Source of the DNA: Enhydrobacter sp.
GTDB taxonomy: Bacteria > Pseudomonadota > Alphaproteobacteria > Reyranellales > Reyranellaceae
Reading direction: 5' to 3'
Assembly (NCBI GenBank): GCA_026126105.1
Contig: JAHCJV010000013.1
Span: forward strand, 1 to 64,000
DNA length: 64,000 bases
The notes beneath the pieces were generated by a model. The model saw only the letters and a list, made by a program, of their open reading frames with translations, had not been told where the DNA came from and did no database searches. Made by a program: the position numbers and the translations under genes. Below, in pieces: positions 32,952-43,141 of the stretch (its first letter is position 1; each line of letters opens with the position of its first letter).

Positions 32952-34595
32952 GTGAAAGCGTTCTCGATCACGGCGGCGCTGGCCGCATTCGCGTTTGGAC
33001 TGTCGATCGCACCCGCCGCCGGCTGGGCCGACGCCGCAAGGCCGGTGCTGCGTGCCGGCCTGACCTTGGAGGTGTCGACCCTCGACCCGGTGCGCGCCAC
33101 CAACTACGGCGAGAACATCATCGTCCTAAATGTCTACGACATGCTGGTGATGCCGATGCCCGACAACACCGTCGTGCCGTGGATCGCCAAGTCGTGGGAC
33201 GTTACAGACGATCGCAAGACCTACACCTTCCATCTGCGCGACGACGTGCTGTTCCATGACGGCAAGCCGGTCGAGGCCGACGACATCGCCTTCTCGATGC
33301 GCCGCGTGCTCACGCTCCCGGGCCTGGTCGGCGGCTATCTGCGCAACGTCGACAAGGACAAGATCGAGATCGTCGATCCGCGGACCGTCCGCTTCCAGCT
33401 TAAGGAGGTCGACCCGACCTTCATCCGCGCGCTCGTCAACCTCAAGATCCTGAACGCCAAGCTGCTGATGGCTAACAAGGCAGAGGGCCAATACGGCGAG
33501 TATGGCGACTACGGCGCGAAGTACCTGCAAAGCAAGGACGCCGGCTCTGGCCCATACGTCATCGCCGACTTCAAGTCGGGCGAAGGGCTCACGCTGAAGG
33601 CCTTCGAGGGCTACAAGCTGCGGCCGTTCGCGCCCGGCGCACCGGTCGAGGTCAAGCTCCGCATCATCCCCGAGGTGGTGACGCTCGAGAACAAGATGCT
33701 CGCCGGCGAATTCGACGTCAGCCTCGTCAGCCCGTCGCCGCCGCGGGTGAAGATTTTCGCCGACAACCCGAAGTTCGCCGTCGATACGTGGCCGACGCTC
33801 AACAACTACTACGTCGTCATGAACACGACCAAGCCGCCGCTCGACGACATCAACGTGCGCAAGGCGATCTCGCATGCCTTCGATGCCAGCACGGTGATGA
33901 ACAAGATCTATTCCGGCGGCATCCGGCTGAAGGGACCCGTGCCGGAGGCGTTGCTCGGCAAGTGCGAGGGTATCGCGACCTACGAGTACGACCTGAAGAA
34001 GGCGGGCGAATATATCGCCAAGTCGAAGTACTCGGCCGACGAGCTCAAGAAATTCAAGCTCGAATATGCTTCGACGGCGGGTGCCGAGGCCTTCGAGAAA
34101 GTGGGCCTGCTGCTGACGCTGAACCTCAAGAAGATCGGCCTCACGGCCGAGGTCAAGACAGTCCGCTGGACGGACATCGTGGGGGCACAGACGAAGCCCG
34201 AATCGGCCTATCCTTTCGTCTTCTTCTACGATTCGGCCCGCGTCCGCCATCCCAGCCCGCTGCTCGGCTTCTACACGAAGAAGGGCTGGGGTTCGCCCTA
34301 TCCCAGCGGCGGCATCTATTGGCAGAACCCCGACGTCACGGCGGCGATGGAAAAGGCCTCAGTGCTGCCCGACGGCGCGCCCGAGCAGTATGCGCTCTAC
34401 TGCGAGGCGCAGAAGAAAATCGCCGCCGAGGCGCCGGCCATCTTCTCGCACAACGACATCCGTGTGCAGCCGCGCTGGAAGTATCTGGTCACCGCGGCGA
34501 AGCAGGACGGCGGTTCATCGCAATACGAGTACCGCTTCGAGACTTTCCGCTTCGACACCAAGGATCCCGACTTCGTCGCCAACCAGTCGAAGTAG
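32952..34595 (+). CDS. ABC transporter substrate-binding protein family 5 (peptide type)
   Basis: A 547-residue periplasmic protein with a Sec signal peptide (AALAAFAFGLSIAPAAGWADA, cleavage near 26). It has the family 5 lobe I motif YTFHLRDDVLFHDGKPVEADDIAFSMRR (about 96-123, key residues FHDG) and lobe II DINVRKAISHAFD. It starts at GTG 32952 after AAGGAAGG. It follows the oxygenase by 30 bases and precedes the DppB-type permease by 15. It is the binding component of the complete importer at 32952-38572; the ligand is unknown. Confidence 0.92.
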   Translation: MKAFSITAALAAFAFGLSIAPAAGWADAARPVLRAGLTLEVSTLDPVRATNYGENIIVLNVYDMLVMPMPDNTVVPWIAKSWDVTDDRKTYTFHLRDDVLFHDGKPVEADDIAFSMRRVLTLPGLVGGYLRNVDKDKIEIVDPRTVRFQLKEVDPTFIRALVNLKILNAKLLMANKAEGQYGEYGDYGAKYLQSKDAGSGPYVIADFKSGEGLTLKAFEGYKLRPFAPGAPVEVKLRIIPEVVTLENKMLAGEFDVSLVSPSPPRVKIFADNPKFAVDTWPTLNNYYVVMNTTKPPLDDINVRKAISHAFDASTVMNKIYSGGIRLKGPVPEALLGKCEGIATYEYDLKKAGEYIAKSKYSADELKKFKLEYASTAGAEAFEKVGLLLTLNLKKIGLTAEVKTVRWTDIVGAQTKPESAYPFVFFYDSARVRHPSPLLGFYTKKGWGSPYPSGGIYWQNPDVTAAMEKASVLPDGAPEQYALYCEAQKKIAAEAPAIFSHNDIRVQPRWKYLVTAAKQDGGSSQYEYRFETFRFDTKDPDFVANQSK

Positions 34596-34610
34596 GAGGA
34601 GACCGGCACC

Positions 34611-35609
34611 GTGAGGTTCCTGCGTCGCGTCCTGAACATGCTGGTGGTGCTGCTCATCGTGTCGCTGCTGATGTTCGTGCTGGTGCGCGTGCTGCCAGGC
34701 GATCCGGTCGGCGCCGCCCTGGGCGACGGCGCGACAACGGAGCAGATCGAGAAGTTCCGCGTCCAGATGGGCATGGATAAGCCGCTGCAGGTCCAGTACT
34801 TCGCCTATCTGCGCGGCCTGCTCGAAGGGCATTTCGGCGTGTCGCTGATGGAGCCGCGCGACGTCGGCACGATCGTCTGGGAGCGCCTGCCGGCGACCCT
34901 CGAGCTGGTCGTGTGCTCTCTGGCGCTGGCCATCCTCGTCGGCGTGCCGCTCGGCATCCTCGCCGCCACGCACCGCAACGGTCCGATCGACCAGGCCAGC
35001 CGCCTGTGGTCGCTGACCGGCGTGTCGTTCCCGAACTTCTGGGCGGCGCTAATGCTGCAGCTCGTCCTCGGCGCGGCGCTGTCGCTGGTGCCGATCACCG
35101 GCCGCATCACCGGACCGCCCCCCGAGCACATCACCGGCCTCTACCTGGTCGATGCGCTGCTCACCGGGAACTTCAGGGCCATGGGCGACGCCGCACGTCA
35201 CCTGATCACGCCCACGATCGTGCTCGCGCTCGGCCCGCTGGCGCAGATCACCTCGATGGTTCGCAGCTCCATGCTCGACGAGCTTTCCAGGCCCTATGTC
35301 GGCTTCAGCCAGGCCGTCGGCATGCCGCGCTTCCTGATCAACTACAAGTACGTGCTTCGCAACGCCTTCTCCTCGACCCTGACGCTGATCGGCTTCCTGT
35401 TCCCGCTGATGATCGGCGGCGCCTTCGTGGTCGAGAAGGTCTTCGCCTGGCCAGGGCTTGCCCGCTTCGGCGCCGACGCGATCCTCGCCAACGACTACAA
35501 CGCCATCGTCGGCGTCACCCTGGTGATCTGCCTCTTCGTGGTCGTGGTGAACTTCGTGACCGAAGAGCTCTACGTCGCCCTCGATCCCCGCATCCGGCTG
35601 GAGCGTTAG
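34611..35609 (+). CDS. peptide/nickel-type ABC transporter permease, DppB type
   Basis: A 332-residue permease starting at GTG 34611 (MRFLRRVLNMLVVLL), with RVLPGDPVGAALG near 26-38, FRVQMGMDKPLQVQYFAYL near 49-67 and LPATLELVVCSL. A coupling segment in the loop before the fifth membrane helix lacks the usual ARAKG and reads GFSQAVGMPRFLINYKYVLRN, so contact with the ATPases may differ from the other systems. It is part of the SBP-DppBCDF operon behind the 2OG oxygenase and ends one base before the DppC start. Confidence 0.92.
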   Translation: MRFLRRVLNMLVVLLIVSLLMFVLVRVLPGDPVGAALGDGATTEQIEKFRVQMGMDKPLQVQYFAYLRGLLEGHFGVSLMEPRDVGTIVWERLPATLELVVCSLALAILVGVPLGILAATHRNGPIDQASRLWSLTGVSFPNFWAALMLQLVLGAALSLVPITGRITGPPPEHITGLYLVDALLTGNFRAMGDAARHLITPTIVLALGPLAQITSMVRSSMLDELSRPYVGFSQAVGMPRFLINYKYVLRNAFSSTLTLIGFLFPLMIGGAFVVEKVFAWPGLARFGADAILANDYNAIVGVTLVICLFVVVVNFVTEELYVALDPRIRLER

Positions 35610-35610
35610 C

Positions 35611-36519
35611 ATGGCCGTCACCTCGATCGGCCAGGCGGCGCTCGACGGCGTCGAGCCGTCGGAAGCCGCGCCGGTCCGCAAGACCGGCTTCCGCCGCCGC
35701 TTCGCCCGCTTCGCGCGCAACCGGCTGGCGCTCGCCGGCGCGATCTGCCTACTGGTCCTGCTCGTCGTCGCCGTGCTGGCGCCCTGGATCGTGCCCTATC
35801 CCGACGACGTCGCCGATTCGCTGAACTTCGACGCCGTGCTGCAGCCGCCGTCGCTGGAGCACCCGATGGGCACCGACGAGGTCGGGCGTGACGTGCTGAC
35901 GCGCGTGATGGCCGGAGCGCGGTGGTCGCTGTCGATGGCGGCGATCGTGCTGGCTATCGCCGTCACTATCGGCGTACCGCTCGGCCTGTTCGCCGGCTAC
36001 TACGGCGGTGCGCTCGAGCAGGTGCTGATGCGCATCACCGACGGCTTCTCGGCCGTGCCGGCGCTGGTGCTGGCGCTCGCCATCACGGTCCTGCTGGGAC
36101 CGAGCCTGATCAATGCCATGATCGCCATCGGCTTCGTCTGGTGGCGCAGCTTCGCGCGCATCGCCCACGGCCAGACGCTGTCGCGCAAGCAGGAGACCTA
36201 CGTCACCGTCGCCAGGTCGCTGGGCGCTTCGGACATGCACATCATGTTCCGCGAGATCCTGCCCAACATCTCCTCCCCCCTCCTGGTCGCGATCTCGCTG
36301 AACGCCGGTTACGCCGTGCTCACCGGCACCGCGCTTTCCTTTCTCGGCGCCGGCGCACGCCCTCCGACGCCGGAATGGGGGCAGATGGTGGCGGCCAGCC
36401 GCAACTACCTGCCGGAAGCATGGTGGCCGTCGCTGTTCCCCGGCATCGCGATCTTCATCACCGTCGTCAGCTTCAACCTGCTGGGCGATGGGCTGCGCGA
36501 CTACTTCTCGGAAGAATGA
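35611..36519 (+). CDS. peptide/nickel-type ABC transporter permease, DppC type
   Basis: A 302-residue permease with an N-terminal cytoplasmic extension (1-45) and then the DppC pattern: MGTDEVGRDVLTRVMAG near 86-102, the coupling loop VTVARSLGASDMHIMFREILPN near 198-219, and NLLGDGLRDYF at the C-terminus. It pairs with the DppB-type protein just upstream. Its stop TGA (36517-36519) overlaps the start of the ATPase gene. Confidence 0.93.
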   Translation: MAVTSIGQAALDGVEPSEAAPVRKTGFRRRFARFARNRLALAGAICLLVLLVVAVLAPWIVPYPDDVADSLNFDAVLQPPSLEHPMGTDEVGRDVLTRVMAGARWSLSMAAIVLAIAVTIGVPLGLFAGYYGGALEQVLMRITDGFSAVPALVLALAITVLLGPSLINAMIAIGFVWWRSFARIAHGQTLSRKQETYVTVARSLGASDMHIMFREILPNISSPLLVAISLNAGYAVLTGTALSFLGAGARPPTPEWGQMVAASRNYLPEAWWPSLFPGIAIFITVVSFNLLGDGLRDYFSEE

Positions 36520-37562
36520 TGCCCGACTCGCTGTCACTTCCTCAGCCGTCGGTGCAAACGCCCGTGATCCGCCTGAACGGGCTGCGCATCGACTTCCACA
36601 CCGGAGACGGCATCGAGCAGGTCATCAAGGACGTCACCCTGCGCATCGATCCCGGCGAGATCGTCGGGCTGGTGGGCGAATCGGGCTGCGGCAAGAGCGT
36701 CACCGCCAAGCTGCTGCTGGGCATCCTGCCGATGCCGCCGGCGGTGGTGAAGGCCGGCAGTATCGAGATGTTCGGCCACGATCTCGCGACGCTTCCTACG
36801 GGCGAGCGCGAGGCGCTGAAGAAGTTTGTGGCCTATGTGCCACAGGACCCATCGGCCGTGCTCAACCCGTCCTTCACCATCGCCACGCAGATGATCGACA
36901 TGATCGTCTGGTACGAGAGCGACCGCCGTCTGCTCACCTATTTCCGGAAGCGGCACACCCGCGGCGTGGTTGCCCGTGCCCGCGACCATGCCGCCCAATT
37001 GCTGGAGAAGGTCTACATTGCCGATCCCGAGCAGGTGCTCCGCCGCTATCCGCTGCAGCTCTCGGGCGGCATGCGCCAGCGCGTGCTGCTGGCCATGGCG
37101 CTGAGCGGCAGTCCGCAGCTGATGATCGCCGACGAGCCCACCACGGCGCTCGACGTCACGATCCAGAAGCGCACCATCGACCTCCTGAAGGATCTCGTCG
37201 CGCGCGAGCGGCTGGCCGGGCTCTACATCACGCACGATCTCGGCGTGGCGCGCGAGATCTGCGCGCGCACCTACGTCATGTATGCCGGCACCACCGTCGA
37301 GAACGGCCCGACCGGCCCGCTCCTCGACTCGCCGCTGCACCCTTATACGCGTGGCCTGGTCGAGGCCATTCCGTCTCTGCTCGGCGGCCTGCCCCGGACC
37401 ATCGCGGGACAGGTCCCGGACTATCTTGCCCCACCCAAAGGGTGCCGTTTCGCGCCGCGTTGCCCGCAGGCGTTCGATCGTTGCCGCAAGACCCCGGCCC
37501 GCATCGAAGCGGCGCCCGACCGGCAGGTCTCCTGCTGGCTTCACCAGACGGCACGGGCATGA
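36516..37562 (+). CDS. peptide/nickel-type ABC transporter ATP-binding protein, DppD type
   Basis: A 348-residue ATPase starting with tandem ATG codons at 36516 and 36519. It has Walker A GESGCGKS near 53-60, Q-loop [12 protein letters not shown], signature [15 protein letters not shown], and Walker [13 protein letters not shown]. The C-terminal cysteine pattern [14 protein letters not shown] belongs to the oligopeptide domain. An insertion of about 15 residues after the Q-loop ([18 protein letters not shown]) is longer than in the other DppD-type proteins here. It is coupled to the DppC stop and to the DppF start (ATGA at 37559-37562). Confidence 0.92.
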   Translation: MMPDSLSLPQPSVQTPVIRLNGLRIDFHTGDGIEQVIKDVTLRIDPGEIVGLVGESGCGKSVTAKLLLGILPMPPAVVKAGSIEMFGHDLATLPTGEREALKKFVAYVPQDPSAVLNPSFTIATQMIDMIVWYESDRRLLTYFRKRHTRGVVARARDHAAQLLEKVYIADPEQVLRRYPLQLSGGMRQRVLLAMALSGSPQLMIADEPTTALDVTIQKRTIDLLKDLVARERLAGLYITHDLGVAREICARTYVMYAGTTVENGPTGPLLDSPLHPYTRGLVEAIPSLLGGLPRTIAGQVPDYLAPPKGCRFAPRCPQAFDRCRKTPARIEAAPDRQVSCWLHQTARA

Positions 37563-38572
37563 GCGACGCCGCCTTCCTGCAGGCCGATGCCGTCACCAAG
37601 GCCTTCAAGGTCCAGCGCAAGGGCGGGGGACTGATGCAGAGCCTGAGAGGCGGACAAACCAGCTCCCTGCGTGCCGTCGACGACGTGTCGCTCGACATCG
37701 CCCGCGGCGAAGTCTTTGCCATCGTCGGCGAATCGGGATCCGGCAAGACCACGCTCGCCAACCTGCTGGCGCGCGTCACGGTGCCGACCGACGGCCGCAT
37801 CGTGCTCGACGGCGAGGAGATCTCGCGCGGCACCGGCGTCGACCTGCGCAGCCTGCGCCGCCGGATCCAGATCGTCTTCCAGGACCCAGGCTCGTCGCTA
37901 AACCCGCGCCAGACGGTGGGCGACATCGTCGCGCTGCCGCTGAAGCTCGCCGGCATGCGCGGCCATCGCGACCGCGGCGAGCGCATCGCCGAGCTGTTGG
38001 AGGCCGTGCACTTGCCGGCCGACTTCGCCACCCGTTATCCCGTATCGCTGAGCGGCGGCCAGAAGCAGCGCGTCAATGTCGCGCGCGCGCTGGCGCTCGA
38101 GCCCAACGTCCTGGTGCTCGACGAACCGACATCCGCGCTCGACGTGTCGGTGCAGGCGCGCATCCTGGCGCTGCTGATGAGGTTGAAGCAGGAAAGGCAC
38201 CTCACCTACGTCGTCGTCACCCACAATTTCGGCGTCGTGCGCGCCATCGCCGACCGCGTGGCGGTAATGTATTTCGGCAAGATCGTCGAGGTCGGCACCG
38301 TCGAGCAGCTCATGGCCGACCCGCGGCATCCGTATACCAGGACGCTGCTCTCGGCGATCCCGGTGGTGCGCGAGTCGGAGCGGGCGTTGATTCCGTCCGT
38401 CGAAGCTCGCGACGGCGAGTTGCCGTCCTTCATCGACCCGCCGCGCCACTGCTCCTTCTATTCGCGCTGCCCGTCACGCCAGCCGCAATGCCTGGAACGC
38501 GCTTATCCGGCGCTGGTCGAGCGGGCCGATGGACGGAAGGTGAGCTGCCACGTGTCGGCACCGACGACATAG
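37559..38572 (+). CDS. peptide/nickel-type ABC transporter ATP-binding protein, DppF type
   Basis: A 337-residue ATPase with Walker A GESGSGKT near 58-65, Q-loop IVFQDPGSSLNPRQ, signature LSGGQKQRVNVARAL, Walker B VLVLDEPTSALD and a THNFGVV H-loop, where Asn replaces the usual Asp after His. The C-terminal domain has CSFYSRCPSRQPQC. It is the last gene of the oxygenase/SBP/DppBCDF operon and is followed by a palindromic intergenic element. Confidence 0.92.
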   Translation: MSDAAFLQADAVTKAFKVQRKGGGLMQSLRGGQTSSLRAVDDVSLDIARGEVFAIVGESGSGKTTLANLLARVTVPTDGRIVLDGEEISRGTGVDLRSLRRRIQIVFQDPGSSLNPRQTVGDIVALPLKLAGMRGHRDRGERIAELLEAVHLPADFATRYPVSLSGGQKQRVNVARALALEPNVLVLDEPTSALDVSVQARILALLMRLKQERHLTYVVVTHNFGVVRAIADRVAVMYFGKIVEVGTVEQLMADPRHPYTRTLLSAIPVVRESERALIPSVEARDGELPSFIDPPRHCSFYSRCPSRQPQCLERAYPALVERADGRKVSCHVSAPTT

Positions 38573-38580
38573 ACCGCGAA

Positions 38581-38702
38581 CCTCCGTCATCCCGACCAAA
38601 GCCGGGCGTAGCGAGGCGTCTTGGAGGGACCTGCTCATCAACCGCTGCTGGCCCGAACAGATCCCCTCGGCTTCGCTTCGCTCCGCTCGAGATGACGGAA
38701 GG
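38581..38702. repeat. imperfect intergenic palindromic element between convergent operons
   Basis: The ends form an inverted repeat: CCTCCGTCATC at 38581-38591 against GATGACGGAAGG at 38691-38702 (one extra base and one mismatch). The inner part is rich in GCTTCGCTTCGCTCCGCTCG-like sequence. No coding frame fits. It lies between the convergent ends of two DppF-type genes and looks like an interspersed repeat or a bidirectional terminator; it differs in sequence from the element at 25523-25647. Confidence 0.6.
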
Positions 38703-38718
38703 GGAGAACGGCGAGTCA

Positions 38719-39716
<998 letters not shown>

Positions 39717-39720
<4 letters not shown>

Positions 39721-40754
39721 GTGGCATGCCAGCAGGCGATGAAGTGACCGGGCCTATGCTCTTCGAGGGGCGGCGCCTCGGCGCGGCAGTGGTCGGTGGC
39801 GAGCCCGCAGCGCGGCGCGAAGCTGCAGCCTTTCGGAAGATTGAACAGCGAGGGCACCATTCCCTTGATCTCGTTGAGCCGCGTGCGCCGCGCGCCGTTG
39901 CGCGCTGCCTCGTCGAGGTGGGGGATCGAGCCCAGCAGACCCACCGTATAGGGATGGCCCGGCGTGTCGAACAGCGTCGCGGCCGGCGCCTCCTCGACCT
40001 TGCGGCCGGCATACATCACCACCACCCGATCGGCATTCTCCGCCACCACGCCCATGTCGTGGGTGATCAGGACGATGGCCGTACCGAAGGTTTCCTGCAG
40101 CTCGCGCATCAGGTCGAGGATCTGCGCCTGGATGGTGACGTCGAGCGCCGTGGTGGGCTCGTCGGCGATCAGCACCTTGGGATTGCACGACAGCGCCATC
40201 GCAATCATCACCCGCTGCCGCATGCCGCCAGAAAGCTGGTGCGGATAGGAATGCGCGCGCTTTTCGGGTTCGGGAATGTAGACGCGCCGAAGCATCTCGA
40301 CAGCCCGGTTCCAGGCTTCCTTGCGCGACAATCCCTGATGCAGCGCGACGGCTTCGGCGATCTGCCCGCCTACGGTGTAGAGCGGGTTGAGGGAGGTCAT
40401 CGGCTCCTGGAAGATCATCGAGACCTCGTTGCCGCGCACCTTTTCCATCTCGGGTTCGGAAAGCTCGAGCAGGTTCCTGCCCTCGAAGCGGATCGCGCCG
40501 CCGACGATGCGTCCCGGCGGATTGGCGACCAGGCGCAGGATGGAGAGCGCCGACACGCTCTTGCCGCAGCCCGATTCGCCGACGACGCCCAATGTCTCCC
40601 CGGCCTTCAGCGCATAGCTCACGCCGTCGACCGCGCGGACCGTGCCGATGGCGGTGAAGAAGTGGGTCTGAAGGTTGTCGATCTCCAGCACCGTGGGCGC
40701 CGGCCCAACGGCCGGCTCGCCCACGGCACGCAGCGCCGGCTGGCGAGAATTCAA
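39717..40754 (-). CDS. peptide/nickel-type ABC transporter ATP-binding protein, DppD type
   Basis: A 345-residue ATPase. Walker A is GESGCGKS near 59-66, the Q-loop [12 protein letters not shown], the signature [15 protein letters not shown] and Walker [13 protein letters not shown], with a C-terminal [14 protein letters not shown] pattern. The only start giving the family N-terminus near the promoter is TTG 40754 (LNSRQPAL), preceded by GGGAG; a GTG about 10 codons later is an alternative. It is divergent from the family 5 binding-protein gene at 40861, and the gap carries several palindromes. The set DppD-DppF-SBP lacks permeases. Confidence 0.88.
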
Positions 40755-40784
40755 TGCGAGACTCCCTGAAACTGGCCTGTTAGT

Positions 40785-40846
40785 TTTGGTCCATGATGAT
40801 GGACGAGCCATCACAGCACATTGTGCGTGGTCTGCAAAAGACCAAA
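40785..40846. promoter_or_regulatory. divergent promoter region with repeated TGGTC half-sites
   Basis: Between the divergent DppD and binding-protein genes are TTTGGTC (40785-40791), a perfect 6-4-6 palindrome GTCCAT/ATGGAC (40789-40804), GCACA/TGTGC (40816-40826), and a perfect 6-5-6 palindrome TGGTCT/AGACCA (40828-40844). TGGTC...GACCA resembles operators of FadR-type GntR regulators. A regulator could control both transcripts; no GntR gene is in the window. Confidence 0.5.
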
Positions 40847-40860
40847 TGGGAGGAAGCGTC

Positions 40861-42549
40861 ATGGACAACCGCAAGGAGCGTTCCAGCATAAACCGTCGTG
40901 CCTTCGTCAAAGGCACGGCAGCATTGGGTGCTACCGTCTTCGGCATGCCTTGGCAGGCCCTGGCGCAGGGCGTGCCCAACGAGTTCGACGGGTCTAAGTT
41001 CCAGCTCAAGGCGCCGGAGCCGAACGCCAAGTCAGGCGGCGTCCTGAAGTACGCCATCACCTCGCGCCCGCCGCATTTCGACATGCACCAGTCGGGCACG
41101 ATCAACAGCCTGGGCAGCCAGGGATGCATGTTCGACAACCTGGTGCGGCGCGACCCGCGCGATTCGGGCAAGACGATCATTCCCGATCTCGCCCATAGCT
41201 GGGAAATCGCCAAAGACGGCAAGACCTACACGTTCCATCTTCGGGAGGGTGTGCAGTTCCACGACGGTGCCGACTTCACCTCCGACGACGTGAAGGCCAC
41301 CTACGACCGCATCCGCAAGCCGCCGGCCGGCGTCAGCATCCCGCGTTCGACGCTGTTCACGACGGTCGAAGAGATCACCACCCCGGACAAGAAGACCGTG
41401 GTGTTCAAGCTCTCGGAGTCAAGGCCCGCGAGCTTCATGATGGCGGCATTCGCCAGCGGCTGGAACACGATCGTTCGCAAGAAGACGCTGGAGGACAACC
41501 AGTACAACCTGCGCCGAGTCGTCGACATCCCCGGGACCGGCCCGTTCAAGAGCAAGCGCCGGGTCGAGAACGAGATCTGGGTGATGGAGAAGAACGCCAA
41601 CTACTGGAACAAGGGCCTGCCCTATCTCGACGGCATCGAGTTCTACCACGCGCTGCCGTTCTCGCCCGAGCTGGGCTCGGCGATCCTCTCCAACCGGGTG
41701 GACTACGCCCGCATTGTCGACCCGGTCACGTCGCGCAAGGCCAAGTCAACCCCTGGAATGTCGTCGACCGACTTCTACCAGAGCGTCATCCAGGGCACCT
41801 GGATGAACAGCAAGAAAAAGCCGCTCGACGACCCCCGGGTCCGCCGGGCTATCCATCTCTGTCTCGACCGCCCCGTGCTGGTCGACGTCGTGAAGGACGT
41901 GGCGCCTATGATGATGGGCGGCATGATCTATCCGTTCTCGGAGTTCGCGACGCCGATGGATCAGCTCAAGAAGCGGCTGGGCTACCAGGACGACACGACC
42001 GCGGCGGTCAAGGAAGCCAAGTCCCTGATGGCGGCAGCCGGCTACGGCAGCGGCTACAAGGGTACGCTCGACTACATGGTGCGCGAGGTGGCGACCTTCA
42101 AACTGTGGGCGCAGGCCGTGCAGGCCATGTTGCAGCAGGGCCTCGGCCTCGATGTCAAGCTGCGCACGGTGGTCGAGTCGGTGTGGTTCGACGACGTCAA
42201 GTCCGGCAACTTCGATCTCGCCGTCGGGGCGGTCGTCTCGACCCTGCTCGACCCGTCGGACTACTTCAACGCCTGGTACAAGAAGGACGGTCCGCAGAAT
42301 TACGGCTTCTGGGACAACAAGACCGTCAACGAACTCCTGCCCCAGATCGACCGCGAGGTCGACGTCAAGAAGCGCCTCGACCTGATCCGCAAGGCGGAGG
42401 ACGCGATGGAGCAGGACCCGCCGGTGCTGCCGCTGTCGTGGGAGAAGATCAACGATGTCTGGTACAATTACGTGAAGGGCCACAATCCGAAGGAATATTT
42501 CGGCATCTACGACGTCGTCCGCTTCGACACGTTCTGGCTGGACAAATAA
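40861..42549 (+). CDS. ABC transporter substrate-binding protein family 5 (peptide type), Tat leader
   Basis: A 562-residue periplasmic protein. Its leader has a clear twin-arginine motif [10 protein letters not shown] (8-18) followed by a hydrophobic stretch and ALAQG cleavage near 36. It has the family 5 motif [22 protein letters not shown] (about 121-142, key residues FHDG) and [19 protein letters not shown] 40861 follows GGGAGGAAG. It is divergent from a DppD-DppF ATPase pair and 26 bases ahead of a GST gene. With no permeases here, the DppBC pair at 29910-31759 is a candidate partner. Linkage to a GST suggests glutathione or a glutathione conjugate as ligand, which is inference only. Confidence 0.92.
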   Translation: MDNRKERSSINRRAFVKGTAALGATVFGMPWQALAQGVPNEFDGSKFQLKAPEPNAKSGGVLKYAITSRPPHFDMHQSGTINSLGSQGCMFDNLVRRDPRDSGKTIIPDLAHSWEIAKDGKTYTFHLREGVQFHDGADFTSDDVKATYDRIRKPPAGVSIPRSTLFTTVEEITTPDKKTVVFKLSESRPASFMMAAFASGWNTIVRKKTLEDNQYNLRRVVDIPGTGPFKSKRRVENEIWVMEKNANYWNKGLPYLDGIEFYHALPFSPELGSAILSNRVDYARIVDPVTSRKAKSTPGMSSTDFYQSVIQGTWMNSKKKPLDDPRVRRAIHLCLDRPVLVDVVKDVAPMMMGGMIYPFSEFATPMDQLKKRLGYQDDTTAAVKEAKSLMAAAGYGSGYKGTLDYMVREVATFKLWAQAVQAMLQQGLGLDVKLRTVVESVWFDDVKSGNFDLAVGAVVSTLLDPSDYFNAWYKKDGPQNYGFWDNKTVNELLPQIDREVDVKKRLDLIRKAEDAMEQDPPVLPLSWEKINDVWYNYVKGHNPKEYFGIYDVVRFDTFWLDK

Positions 42550-42574
42550 CGGCAGCAGCCGCCATCGTCCGGGG

Positions 42575-43141
42575 ATGATCACACTATATCTCTCCCCCGG
42601 TTCGAGCTCTATGGCGACGCACATCGCCCTCAACGAAGTGGGCGCGTCCTTCGAGACGCGCCCGCTGACATTGCAGAAGGGCACCCGTACGCCCGAATTC
42701 CTCGAGATCAATCCGAACGGCAAGGTACCGGCGCTCGTGGTCGACGGCACCGTCCTCACCGAGGTCGCCGGCACGCTGTTCTACCTGGCACGCGCCTTCC
42801 CGCAGGCCGGCCTGATGCCCGCTGGTGTGCTGGGCGAGGCCGAGGCGGTATCGTGGATGTCCTTTGCTGCGTCGACCCTCCATCCGGCGGCCGGCCAGGG
42901 ACCGGAGCGGGTCGCGGAAGTCTGGCGCATCGCCGAGCGGAAGCTTGCCGGCAAGGAATGGTGCGTCGCCGGCAAGTACTCGATCGCCGACATCCACCTC
43001 TTCCGACTCTACTGGCGGTTCAAGGACCGGTTCGGGCTCAAGCCCGAAGACCACCCCTCCGTGCAGGCGCTGCATGACCGCATGCTGCAGCGCGCCGCGG
43101 TCAAGAAGACGATCGAGGCCGAGGCGAAGATCTCAACCTAG
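42575..43141 (+). CDS. glutathione S-transferase family protein
   Basis: A 188-residue GST. The thioredoxin-like N-terminal domain starts MITLYLSPGSSSMATHIAL, has a cis-Pro loop at NGKVPALVVDG (near 49-59) and then LTEVAGTLFYLA. The helical C-terminal domain follows from about 85. Bacterial beta-class enzymes have Cys near position 10 (PGACS); here the position is Ser (PGSSS), so catalysis would differ or resemble Ser-type GSTs. The protein is a little shorter than the usual 200-210 residues. It follows the binding-protein gene by 26 bases, probably in the same transcript. Its stop shares the CTAG tetranucleotide with the convergent dehydrogenase stop. Confidence 0.88.
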   Translation: MITLYLSPGSSSMATHIALNEVGASFETRPLTLQKGTRTPEFLEINPNGKVPALVVDGTVLTEVAGTLFYLARAFPQAGLMPAGVLGEAEAVSWMSFAASTLHPAAGQGPERVAEVWRIAERKLAGKEWCVAGKYSIADIHLFRLYWRFKDRFGLKPEDHPSVQALHDRMLQRAAVKKTIEAEAKIST

